Shown here: positions 11,701-19,510 of the stretch, piece by piece
Position numbering within the stretch: position 1 is the stretch's first letter
Layout of the letters: every line of letters begins with the position of its first letter
NCBI GenBank assembly: GCA_050181835.1
Contig: JBFXCU010000002.1
Span: 131,299-195,298, forward strand
Direction: 5' to 3'
DNA: 64,000 nt
DNA from: CAILZL01 sp050181835
Lineage (GTDB): Bacteria; Pseudomonadota; Gammaproteobacteria; Steroidobacterales; Steroidobacteraceae
Position numbers and translations under genes: made by a program
The notes under the pieces: model-generated
The model's input: the letters and a program-made list of their open reading frames with translations, nothing else
Told to the model about the DNA's origin: nothing
Databases searched by the model: none

Positions 11701-14700
11701 CAGTAACGTTAAATGCTACTGGCAATATCAACATCACGGGCGCAACCGCGGCTACTACTGATCCGACATCCACTTCGGCAGGAAAGCTGAATCTTGTCGC
11801 CGAAAATATATTGACCGATGGTGGCAACTTCACGACTTCTGGTTTTGCAACGATGTTGCTTGATGCCGCCAAGGAAATTCGTGCGCAGGATGATTCGACG
11901 CTGGCGATTTCGGGCGATCTCGTCATGTCTACGCAGCGTCTGACAACCAGTTCTGGAAAGGGGTTGACGCTAGCAGTGAATGGCACTGCCAGCCTGACGA
12001 ATAGTGCGGCGACCGATCTGGCTACAGTCACTGATCTGGGTGGTGAATTCTCGCTTACTGCAGACAGCATTGAGCTGGCGAGTCTGATTGAGGTGCCATC
12101 TGGCATTGTAAATTTGCAGGCGAAATCAGGTGACGTGCACCTGCTCGACGGTGCAGTTATTGATGTAAGTGGTCGTAGTACACAATTTGCCGATGAATCG
12201 ATTAGTAGTGGTGGTGGTTCGATTGGACTGTCCTCGGCAACGGCGGATGTAGTCCTAGACGCTGAATCTTCATTGAATGTCGCTGCTGCAGGGCAAGCAA
12301 AGTCGGGCAGTGTTGCCATCAGTGCCATAGCTGGATCAATTGAAGCGTTAGGTACGCTGTCAGCGACTGCAAGTAAAGAGATCAACGGCGGCAGTTTTAG
12401 CGCGGATGCTAATTCACTCGGCGATATCTCAGCGCTGAACGCACAACTGGCTCAAGGTGGCTTTAGCGGCGATCTGGCGTTGCGACTACGTAGTGGCGAT
12501 CTGGCGCTAGCTAGCGCTGATATTGTGCGTGGCACCCGTGTCAGTTTGACCGCAGATCAAGGCAGTGTGCAGATAGCGGGAAGTATTAAGGTGCATGATA
12601 CTGATGGCGGTCGCATTACCTTGTCTGCTGGCGATAGCATTATCGTCAGCGGGAGTCTCGACGCGCGTGCTACCGGATCTGATGAACGTAATGGTCGTAT
12701 TGATTTAAGAGTCGATGCCGGTGAGTTGCGGGTAACTGATACTGCGATGCTGGCAACAGTCGATAGCAACGCGGCGGGCGGTTCAGCTGCAGACGGCACC
12801 GTTTCCCTACGCGCCTCGCAGGATTCATTGTTGACAGTATTGGATGCTGACATGGGCAACCATAAGGTTTCGTTGGCCGGTGATTGGTCGCGGACGGGCG
12901 TAGTGAATCTGGAGGGATTCAAAACTTATTCAGATAATCTAATCAGCGCTGCCGACGTTACGGCTGTTATTGGCAATGTCTATTACGATGACGCGGCAGC
13001 ATTCGGTTCGCAAGCAGTCGCTATTGGCAATGCGCTGGAAAATTCTTCAGTGTCTAAGTTGAATTTGTTGACGGGAATTGAAATTCAGTCGACCGATACC
13101 ATGAATATCAATGCTGCATGGGATTTGTCGCAATGGCGATTTGCTGGTCAACCCGGCGTGTTAACGCTGCGCTCAGCCGGCGATCTGGTGTTCAATCAGT
13201 CGTTGAGTGATGGCTTTACGGGGGTGACGGGCACCAATGCATTTAAGCTTACCAGCACTGCTGACTCATGGTCGTATCGATTGATTGCCGGTGCGGATTT
13301 AACTGCGGCGGATGTCATGGCGGTGCGGCGGCTGGATGCCATAACCAGTGGCAACGGCGATTTGCTTATCGCGTCAGGTACAACCACATCGAGCAATGGT
13401 TACAAAATGGTGCGTACTGGAAATGGCAGTATTGACGTCAATGCGGCGCGTGATGTGGTGCTGGGTAACTCCGCATCCATGATCTACACCGCAGGCGTTG
13501 CCACCGACGGTGTGAATTATGCAGGTAGCCTGATTGTCGGCAATGAACTCGGCGGGCTGAAGTATCCCTCCAGTGGTGGTGACATCAATATCAGTGCGGG
13601 CCGTGATGTAGTTGGTGCTGCCAGTGATCAGCTGATTACTGATTGGTTGTGGCGAATCGGCAATGTTGATGCAACCACTGTTGCCAGCACTCGATCCACG
13701 GCGTGGACCGTAAATTTTGCAAACTTCCAACAGAATATCGGCGTGTTAGGTGGTGGAGATCTTGCTGTGACCGCCGGGCGTGATTTGAATACGCTGTCGC
13801 TAGCACTGCCATCGATTGGCCGGCAGCAAACCAATACGACAAACGATAAAACGGCAGCAAGTAATAACCTGGAAGTGATTGGTGGCGGTGCCATGCGTGC
13901 GACCGCCGGTCGTGATGTGCTGGGCGGCGTGTTTTACACTGGCAAGGGAACTATGGACATCATCAGCGGCGGCGCGGTTGGCGCAAGCACGCTCACTGGT
14001 TTGAATCCGATACTAGCACTGGGTGATGTTCAGGCTGCAATCACAGCGCGTTTGGATTCCACCATAGAATCTGCTGTTACGCCGACCTTGTTACCTCAGG
14101 ATCGATCGCAGAGCAACCGTGGGCCGACTTCTAGCAATTTTTCTACCTACACGGATAACACCGCACTACAGGTAGCATCATTGGCGGGTGATGTAACGTT
14201 GAATGGAGCCAAGAATTCGGCAAGTATTGGTTCGTTGGCCAGCTCCTTGCTGTCGACAGATGGGGCGCTCGGGCTGGCGTTGCGCTTATTGCCCGGGACA
14301 GTGTCGCTGCAGTCCTTACGCGGCGATATTAATCTGGATGGCCCAATTACCTTGGCACCAACCGTTGTCGGCAGACTTGAGGTATTGGCTTATTCTGATG
14401 TAAATCTAAATGCTGCAATCATTGTTTCCGATGCCGACCCTAAGTTGCTTCCAGGCATCGCAACGCCCGCATTGAATCCGTTGATTACCAGCACTGTCGC
14501 CAATCAGGCATTAAGTGTAATCAACACCGATTACGATCAGTTCAATGCAGAATTACCGGTTCGGTTAGCAGCTGCTCAGGCCAGTGAACTCAGCCCGTCG
14601 CGCATCGTTGCTGCCAGCGGCGATGTATTTGGTAGTAGCATTCTTGGCGGTTCGCAACTGTACTTTGGTGCCCCTGTGCAAGTATATGCGGGTCGCGATG

Positions 14701-16088
14701 TGGTCAGGCTGGATCTGGTGGCGCAGAACCTGACAGCAGCTGATGTCTCATCGGTTACTGCTGGCCGCGATATTAGCTATGGGATCCAGCGTAATAGTTT
14801 GGGTGGTGTAGATGTAGATACCAGACAGATACAAATCAATGGGCCTGGGCAACTGACACTGATCGCTGGTCGTGATCTCAACTTGCAGAATTCGGCAGGG
14901 ATTATCAGCAGAGGCAATTTGTCGAATATTGCGCTTGCTGATAAGGGCGCGAACATCAGTGTGTTTGCGGGAATCAATGGCAAGTCACCAAATTATGATG
15001 AGTTTACAAAGCGCTATCTCCTTGATGACGATGCTTATGCGACGATGTTGAGTGAGTTCATGGCAAACGTTGCCGGTAGCGTGCCAACCGATAAGAAGAC
15101 AGCGCTAGCTGATTTCGCAATTCTTAGCCAGCCGCTGCGCGCGTCGTTACTGCAACAGATATTACTTGCCGAGTTGCGCGCCAGTGCGATCAATGCCGCA
15201 TCCATTGATCCGACCAAGAACGGCGACTACTCACGCGGCTTTACAGCTCTGGAAACGATGTTCCCGGGCAGTACCAATGTTGCGGGAGGCGCAGCAACGA
15301 ATCCTTACTCTGGTGATATTTCACTGTATTTCAGTCGTATCTATACGCAAGACAACGGCAATATCACGTTGATTGCTCCGGGTGGTGGAGTCAACGCTGG
15401 TCTGGCAGCGCCACCCACTTCATTTGGTATTAGTAAGTCGGCTGATCAGCTGGGCATCGTTACGCAGACCGGTGGAGATATTGGCATTGTGACGGATCAG
15501 GATTTGCAGGTGAATGAGTCACGCGTGTTTGCGATTAATAACAGCGATATCCTGGTGTGGTCATCAAACGGCAATATCGATGCGGGCCGCGGGGCGAAGA
15601 CGGCGATCTCTGCTCCAACCCCGGTTATAGCCTATGATCGTGATGGCTATCCAACCGTTACATATAGCGCAGCACTGTCAGGTAGTGGTATCCAGACGCG
15701 CACTACTAGCTCGAGTAATTTGCCTGGTGATGTGGTGCTTGCGGCGCCACGTGGTGTCGTTAACGCGGGTGACGCGGGTATCGTTGCCGGCAACTTGACT
15801 ATTGCCGCTACTGCCGTGTTGGGTGCCGACAATATCAAGGTAAGCGGTGTTGCCGTTGGTGTGCCTGTGGATACCGGAGGGTTGGGGGCCAGTCTTGCAG
15901 GCGTCACCGCTGCGGCTAGCGGTGCGAGCAATGCGGCATCGACTGCAGTAGGCGAGGATTCGGCTGCCAATCATGATCAAGCTACGTCAGTGGCGACCGC
16001 TGCGCTGTCCTGGCTGGAAGTGTTTGTAGTTGGGCTGGGAGATGAAGTGTGTCGACAAGATGATCTTGATTGCTTGAAACGCCAGTAG
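5724..16088 (+). CDS. Giant filamentous haemagglutinin-like (FhaB/TpsA) exoprotein
   Basis: Secreted adhesin of about 3,450 aa, the substrate of the preceding translocator. The ATG at 5724 (AAGG 6 bp upstream, 11-bp overlap with the translocator gene) or the ATG at 5769 are both plausible starts. The open frame back to 5598 lies inside the translocator gene. An extended signal peptide ends near VANA. The TPS domain covers about residues 88-190 with the family motif NQNGIVFG (usually NPNG). A very long beta-helical body follows, with many DVSG and AGRD repeats, and the AGRD-rich last third resembles the DUF3739 haemagglutinin C-terminal region. The mature chain has only six cysteines, in three close pairs: CVTC at the N-terminus, C-X7-C near residue 930, and C-X6-C at the very end. 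Two RGD tripeptides occur. The terminal Cys pair may anchor the protein (inference from HMW1-type adhesins). Confidence 0.93.
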   Translation: MRSNLLSTDLNGGTNMTFNADQRMERLIIAQAVRRVLRGPRARLGLLRGLSLACVIGLNMSVANAELPQICVTCAAGTVTNFVTNGAATYTTVGNNMTVSQSTANATLNWQSFNISNGSSVEFKQPGTDSVALNRIYQTSASQILGNLTANGRVYLLNQNGIVFGNGAQVNVAGLIASSLDLSSAALESGIANAALASSPSFQLFANGNPTGDVSVWQGASITTTEGGQVLILAPNVSNAGVITTPGGQTVLAAGSSVYLYNRDDVNLRGLWVEVAAGDGEVTNGVASNATVTNPSQLVGQIVAERGNITLAGMAVNQLGRLSATTSVSQGGSIKLLARTDSSVSNTLNATKGTQGNLLLGANSLTSILLDDSGDVSVDSSTQPQSQVELDANKVVLENGAKIIAPHGNVSITARREGNTDTSLFGSGSSDSRIYIGTDVLIDVSGAAINKTMASNVISVELRGDELANSELQRDGVLRGKTVQVDVRQSGTNADGTAWVGSPIGDLSGWVANIERDVNERSLTGGSVSLKSQGDVIVDSGAVINLSGGAINFAAGYINTSSLIGADGSIYDMADASPDRIYLGLASSNTVTSVTDARWGITRSYVGAASQGRYEAAYQEGKDAGELTILGQKVVLNGDINAETVSGVYQRNSSSAFNVATATSLYRPYDELPLSGKLVLGQTSNEVLATNGNLDFGLSSVSFTSGQLAQLGAGFNPWSDPLASAFDTLNLSTALFRVGGLGQLTLRSNGLVTLDAASSLNFPLWGTLDVIAGAIDVAGNIISSSGNVSLISQPTAKIEELTGGVTLRAGAVIDVSGKWVNDSELTHSPQASLVPLAIDGGSVNLGAEHNALTLEYGSLIDVSGGARLTSTGKFVSGNAGSISLSNSAGEAGQASMFESAAELRGFAFANGGSLTISTTAICISGAITECQQRDLSTLLHLDPGMFLQGGFGAYALTANQGGIDVTPGTEIRLQQQNWIATTSMASVISGTPVTGFARVGLLPDYLRNAADLSLNVSPSLPLSQPYTATTFAVAPSLTIGTNAQILGDTGAHIALESSTRLLVNGRIATAAGDISLKLNSDLYLGETASAALYFADQGIWLGGDAKLSAVGTTVLYPNSLGYLLGDVLEGGSVRIDADRGHVISSAGSLIDVSGTAAVLSIKADAQGRYANKVIGSQGGSIAIEASEAIVIGGDLAGRSGTSQQAGGTLQVSLDSRQRRDPGQQGSQSTQQSAFPNGSRVIELVADDSPIAFGNATLPVGYQARAIVSAAKVEAGGFDALSLTAQTFETAESGAQVRHNGEVKLIGDVSLELARSVTIRSEVIGSDGGNARISAPMVSLGNTSTLYQSPLSSATGAGQLLIDAQQIDLIGNSVLRGFDQATLQSSGDVRLMGAVQTAVTDQLLGSLTTNGSLAIAAAQLYPTTLSTFTVEAGEANNGRLEIRQSGTAADALSAGGQLILRAPTIVQAGTVRAPFGTITLDSADITLATGSVTSTSGEGLTVPFGETQGGIDWAYVLSDLKTLLYGVGEKTLPSQHINLIGNNINFQNGATLDVTGGGDLMASEFIQGTGGKLDILGDNNSNNSFAILSANSLASAAYDEAIYATASNLIGKSVYLSGTSDLPAGDYIVLPAKYALLPGGYLITQASGYQDITAGERYAQANGATVVSGYFTDTGTQYRDARTSGFIVLPGTAVQNKAQYTLTSADSFFTEQAQAAGKNVQRLPKDAGTVSINANKLLNLDGQFLSQSSANGRGAAVDIASAAIEVVTDATTAPSQAGVLAIKAADLNALGAESILLGGSRTEDENGISVQTSSTSVVIDTGAALNGPEVMLVATDKIAVASGASITAVGDEVKSSDIVLDGDGVVVRVSTGAAGNVTRTNYTNSGAILDIESGADLVAISGSISMESSGIGSLAGRLSVAQGELSVTGNRISLGNASAVTDGWSIDTEKLSDLNLDLFSLNSRSSIDVYGDLALSLANLKLGAAALRGFDDGTVTLNATGNINITGATAATTDPTSTSAGKLNLVAENILTDGGNFTTSGFATMLLDAAKEIRAQDDSTLAISGDLVMSTQRLTTSSGKGLTLAVNGTASLTNSAATDLATVTDLGGEFSLTADSIELASLIEVPSGIVNLQAKSGDVHLLDGAVIDVSGRSTQFADESISSGGGSIGLSSATADVVLDAESSLNVAAAGQAKSGSVAISAIAGSIEALGTLSATASKEINGGSFSADANSLGDISALNAQLAQGGFSGDLALRLRSGDLALASADIVRGTRVSLTADQGSVQIAGSIKVHDTDGGRITLSAGDSIIVSGSLDARATGSDERNGRIDLRVDAGELRVTDTAMLATVDSNAAGGSAADGTVSLRASQDSLLTVLDADMGNHKVSLAGDWSRTGVVNLEGFKTYSDNLISAADVTAVIGNVYYDDAAAFGSQAVAIGNALENSSVSKLNLLTGIEIQSTDTMNINAAWDLSQWRFAGQPGVLTLRSAGDLVFNQSLSDGFTGVTGTNAFKLTSTADSWSYRLIAGADLTAADVMAVRRLDAITSGNGDLLIASGTTTSSNGYKMVRTGNGSIDVNAARDVVLGNSASMIYTAGVATDGVNYAGSLIVGNELGGLKYPSSGGDINISAGRDVVGAASDQLITDWLWRIGNVDATTVASTRSTAWTVNFANFQQNIGVLGGGDLAVTAGRDLNTLSLALPSIGRQQTNTTNDKTAASNNLEVIGGGAMRATAGRDVLGGVFYTGKGTMDIISGGAVGASTLTGLNPILALGDVQAAITARLDSTIESAVTPTLLPQDRSQSNRGPTSSNFSTYTDNTALQVASLAGDVTLNGAKNSASIGSLASSLLSTDGALGLALRLLPGTVSLQSLRGDINLDGPITLAPTVVGRLEVLAYSDVNLNAAIIVSDADPKLLPGIATPALNPLITSTVANQALSVINTDYDQFNAELPVRLAAAQASELSPSRIVAASGDVFGSSILGGSQLYFGAPVQVYAGRDVVRLDLVAQNLTAADVSSVTAGRDISYGIQRNSLGGVDVDTRQIQINGPGQLTLIAGRDLNLQNSAGIISRGNLSNIALADKGANISVFAGINGKSPNYDEFTKRYLLDDDAYATMLSEFMANVAGSVPTDKKTALADFAILSQPLRASLLQQILLAELRASAINAASIDPTKNGDYSRGFTALETMFPGSTNVAGGAATNPYSGDISLYFSRIYTQDNGNITLIAPGGGVNAGLAAPPTSFGISKSADQLGIVTQTGGDIGIVTDQDLQVNESRVFAINNSDILVWSSNGNIDAGRGAKTAISAPTPVIAYDRDGYPTVTYSAALSGSGIQTRTTSSSNLPGDVVLAAPRGVVNAGDAGIVAGNLTIAATAVLGADNIKVSGVAVGVPVDTGGLGASLAGVTAAASGASNAASTAVGEDSAANHDQATSVATAALSWLEVFVVGLGDEVCRQDDLDCLKRQ

Positions 16089-16747
16089 TCTGGTTGCCTG
16101 AACTTGATTGTGTATGGGTGTGTAAATTGATTGAGCCTTCGACCCGATCTGCTTGGCTGTCTTACTTGTTGCTGTTTGGTGGCGCATTTCCTGTGTTCAT
16201 GTTTATCCAGGCGCCTAGCAAAAACTTGGTAAACATTCATATGCCTAGTTTGTCCTCAGCTAACACAAAGGTAACGCAGCCTGCACAACAGCTGGCTAAT
16301 GGAGGTGTTGCGCTAGCGCTCCAGCCCGATATAACGAATGGTAAAACGGTTGCCGATAAGCCAAGCGAGCAAAAAGAGGGGGCACAAAGCCCGATCGATA
16401 TTACGTTTGAGCAGCAGCGTAAAGTAGCCGATGCAGCAGTGCACGCCCAGGTGGTCGATAAAATTATGGATTCCAATTCTCGCGTGCGTTTGGCGGGGAT
16501 CGTGCAGCTCGCAAGCCTGCCACCTGAGCAAAGCGTGCCAGCGCTGCAGGTTGCTGCGACGAGTGATGCAGATGCCCGTAATCAATTGCTGGCAATTCAG
16601 TCGCTAGTCACCATTGCGCGCAGGGCAGGCGACAGCGATGGAAATATACGTGCAATACTCAAACAAGCGATGTATGCAGCGAATCCCGCTGCTGCCACCG
16701 CTGCAAAAAAGGCTTATGAAAGCATTGGGCAAGACTTTAACCAATAA
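16070..16747 (+). CDS. Membrane-anchored protein with HEAT-like helical repeats
   Basis: Unrecognised protein of up to 225 aa that overlaps the end of the giant adhesin gene by 19 bp, which suggests translational coupling. One hydrophobic segment (about residues 30-47, YLLLFGGAFPVFMFIQAP) should anchor it in the inner membrane. A polar linker follows, then an alpha-helical region from about 120 (DSNSRVRLAGIVQLASL and two further repeats) resembling HEAT repeats. The start is uncertain: the ATG at 16070 gives a tryptophan-rich leader, and the GTG at 16118 would place the membrane segment close to the N-terminus. Its place after the exoprotein suggests an accessory role in surface display, but no function can be assigned. 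Confidence 0.7.
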   Translation: MLETPVVWLPELDCVWVCKLIEPSTRSAWLSYLLLFGGAFPVFMFIQAPSKNLVNIHMPSLSSANTKVTQPAQQLANGGVALALQPDITNGKTVADKPSEQKEGAQSPIDITFEQQRKVADAAVHAQVVDKIMDSNSRVRLAGIVQLASLPPEQSVPALQVAATSDADARNQLLAIQSLVTIARRAGDSDGNIRAILKQAMYAANPAAATAAKKAYESIGQDFNQ

Positions 16748-16762
16748 TCGATACTAGGTCTT

Positions 16763-17233
16763 ATGACATCCAGACCCTACAACGTTCTCTTTCTCTGCAC
16801 TGGTAATTCGGCGCGCAGCATCATGGCAGAATCGTTGCTCAAGCACTGGGGCAAGGGTGAATTTACTGCTTATAGTGCAGGCAGTCAGGCCAAGGGGGAG
16901 GTGCATCCTTTGGCGCTCGAGCTGTTGACCATGGTAAAGCTACCCACTGAAGGATTACGCAGCAAGAGTTGGGACGAGTATGCAAAGCCAGATGCACCAC
17001 AGATGGATTTTATCTTCACGGTTTGTGATAACGCTGCTGGTGAAGTCTGTCCTATCTGGCCGGGACAGCCGATGACGGCGCATTGGGGTGTGGCTGATCC
17101 CGCTGCAGCAATCGGCACCGATCGTGACAAAATTTATGCGTTTCGCAAGGCGCTGTTGGAATTGGAAAATCGAATCAAAGTGTTTGTCAGTCTGCCCATC
17201 TCGGCGCTACAACGTATTACGTTACAGCAGTAG
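16763..17233 (+). CDS. arsC: ArsC-type arsenate reductase (LMW-phosphatase fold)
   Basis: Cytoplasmic enzyme of 156 aa predicted to reduce arsenate to arsenite with thioredoxin. The low-molecular-weight phosphatase P-loop CTGNSAR (C12 to R18) is intact. The additional redox cysteines of thioredoxin-coupled ArsC are present in TVCDNAAGEVC (C88 and C96). The downstream W-P-G-Q-P and HWGVADPA segments, with the catalytic aspartate, are also typical. No arsR, arsB or acr3 gene adjoins it, so it is an orphan detoxification gene between surface-protein genes. The start ATG at 16763 sits 16 bp after the previous stop. A protein-tyrosine phosphatase is less likely because of the extra cysteines. Confidence 0.88.
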   Translation: MTSRPYNVLFLCTGNSARSIMAESLLKHWGKGEFTAYSAGSQAKGEVHPLALELLTMVKLPTEGLRSKSWDEYAKPDAPQMDFIFTVCDNAAGEVCPIWPGQPMTAHWGVADPAAAIGTDRDKIYAFRKALLELENRIKVFVSLPISALQRITLQQ

Positions 17234-17362
17234 ATCCGTGCCATTGGCAGGATACGGAATATGCCGTCAGTGTCGAGCACCATGCCGACTTAATCAGTGT
17301 GAGCAGGGTGATTATCAAGTACTAGCCAGTGATCAGTGAAGCTTAGTGATATTTTCGGAGCG

Positions 17363-19153
17363 ATGATGATTTTCTCAGCGAACCGGATACACCATCAACG
17401 CCGTCTTTGTTTATTCAGTTTCGCCGCCGCGGCTGCCCTCTGTGGCTCTGCGAATGCACGTAACGTCGTGATTTTTGTAGCCGATGGTCTGCGACCGTCG
17501 TCAGTGACAGTTGTCGATGCACCACACTGTCTGCATTGCGTGATAACGGTGTTTATTTCAGTAACAGTCACTCAGTATTTCCAACGGTGACAATGATTAA
17601 TGCGGCGGTGATTGCCACTGGACATCTGCCCGGTGACACTGGCATCTACAGCAATAATCCATGGTTGGGATACAATTCTTTCAATGCCGCAAATTTTCAG
17701 TGGCCGACACCAGCTTCTTCGACGATGCAACCGGTCCGGATGACATACCGTTGCCGATTGACATCGCTGCAGCGATGCGTGGCATACGACTGGCTAGCAC
17801 CGCGCCGGTACGACTCCAGCCTTCAGGCAGCAATCGGCTGGCAAGTATGACCAATGCTAACTGGGGGCAGCAAGTGTACTTCTTCGAGGCCACCACCCGT
17901 GCGGTGTGACCGACCTTCAGTCGCAATGGCAAGCCATTCCTATTGATATACTGGTCGCGTGATCCTGACGGTACGCAGCATAATCAAGGTGACAGTGCTG
18001 GCGCATTCTGGCCAGGCATCAACGAAGATACCTCGCGGTTGGCAGTGCGCAACGCAGACCACAATCTTAAGTTGGTACTGGATTGGCTCAATGCCGACCC
18101 GAAGATCGCCGCTGATACCGATGTTCTGGTTACCTCTGACCATGGCTTCGCCACCATCTCCAAGCAAGCCATCGATGGCAGTGGCCGCATGACCGATAGT
18201 GCCACCGTCTCAATAGACTATGACGACGAATCACATGGTGCTTTGCCGCCGGGCTTTCTTGCTATCGAACTGGCGCAGCATCTTGGGTTGCCATTGTACG
18301 ATCCGGATGTACTGGCGAAGGATGAACATGGCAATTCAGTTTTTGCCAGTATTGATCTTCACACTCAACACCCAGCACAAGGCAATGGACTGTTCGGCGG
18401 GCTAGGGCGTTTTTTGGGTGATACCGACGCTGATGTCATCGTCACGCCGGGCGGCGGCTTTGTGCGATCTACTTGCCAAAGCACGATGCAGCGATGCTCA
18501 GGCGCATTGTGGAATACGTTGGTCGGCTTGACTATGTCGGCGCGTTGTTCGTTCATGATCGCTACGGTGGAATGCCGGGCACATTGCCGATGAGTGCGAT
18601 TGGGCTGGTGGATCAAGGCAAGTTGCCGGTGCCGGATTTGATCGTCAGCTTCAGGGGTTTTTCGCTAAGCCTCGCACTGGCAGAAGGTACAAAAGATCCG
18701 TTGCGTCGCGTCGTGCAGGTTGCCGATACCAACTTGAAGCAGGGCCAAGGTACGCACGGGGGATTCGGACGCGAAAGTACCTTCAATTGCATGGCCGCAA
18801 TCGGCCCTGATTTTAAACGGGCATTTGTTGATAACTAGCCGGTCAGCAATGCTGACTTGGCACCAACGATTGCGGCACTGCTGTCATTACGATTGACTGA
18901 GAACGGGTCACTGCTGGGACGCAATGTTGGTGAAGCGCTGCATGGTCGTGCACCGACGAACGACCCGGCGAAGGACGTGTTGCAGCAGTGCCTCGATGTC
19001 TCCACGCCCAGCGCCAATGGTCGCGCCACCATACTGCGCTATCAACTTTACGGAGCCTCGCGTTACAACGACGTGGCCGAGTTTCGCATCCCGGCTGCGC
19101 AGGAACGAAGCGGATGTTCAATCCAGCCGGGGTTGAAGCCAACCCGGCACTAA
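17363..19153 (+). pseudogene. Decayed alkaline-phosphatase-superfamily phosphodiesterase
   Basis: Pieces of one protein lie in order across different frames. The signal peptide and first motif NVVIFVADGLRPS (metal-site Asp) come from the ATG at 17363, with GGAG upstream. The next part, DNGVYFSNSHSVFPTVTM, needs a frame change near 17525, and another is needed near 17700. An in-frame TGA at 17907-17909 interrupts the chain before IYWSRDPDGTQHNQGD. LVTSDHGF is intact. A further shift occurs near 18470, and an in-frame TAG at 18836-18838 precedes APTIAALL, which is typical of the family's C-terminus. Intact, it would have been a secreted nucleotide pyrophosphatase/phosphodiesterase-like enzyme of about 580 aa. 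At least three frameshifts and two nonsense codons make it non-functional. Sequencing error is unlikely given the intact long genes on both sides. Confidence 0.85.
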
Positions 19154-19510
19154 GTACTGAGCATCATCCAGAATTACCTAATTGTTGTCGGATTGGCATC
19201 GAATAAGGCACAAGCTTTGAGCTGCGCTGTTTGATTTTTTATAAGAAACAGGTGGGTCATATTGACTCAATGTCAGTAGGCGAACATCACCGCATCTGCG
19301 ATTACCACCCGTCACGTTGATGTGCCTGCTTGCGCGCCAGCAGATTGGCGACGATCAGCATTAAAACGTCATACATGCGAAATACATTACTGTCATGAAA
19401 ACATCATTGACGGCGTTGACAATGCGCGCAGCAGCACACTTTGGATCTACAGGGTGTCGATGGGTGTCCGTGGCCTAGCTGTAATCTGATATTTGGCTGA
19501 GGGAGATTTC
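19154..19510. other. Gene-free region upstream of the exbB-type operon
   Basis: No gene is recognisable. It contains the CGTCATAC and TGTCAT pair listed separately and presumably the promoter of the operon that follows. No tRNA, terminator or riboswitch was recognised. Confidence 0.5.
19367..19396 (+). promoter_or_regulatory. CGTCATAC / TGTCAT half-site pair
   Basis: CGTCATACAT at 19367-19376 and TGTCAT at 19391-19396 lie about 120-140 bp before the GTG start of the ExbB fusion gene. The first shares CATACAT with sites at 1012 and 26298. Spacing between the two is 24 bp. Confidence 0.35.
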
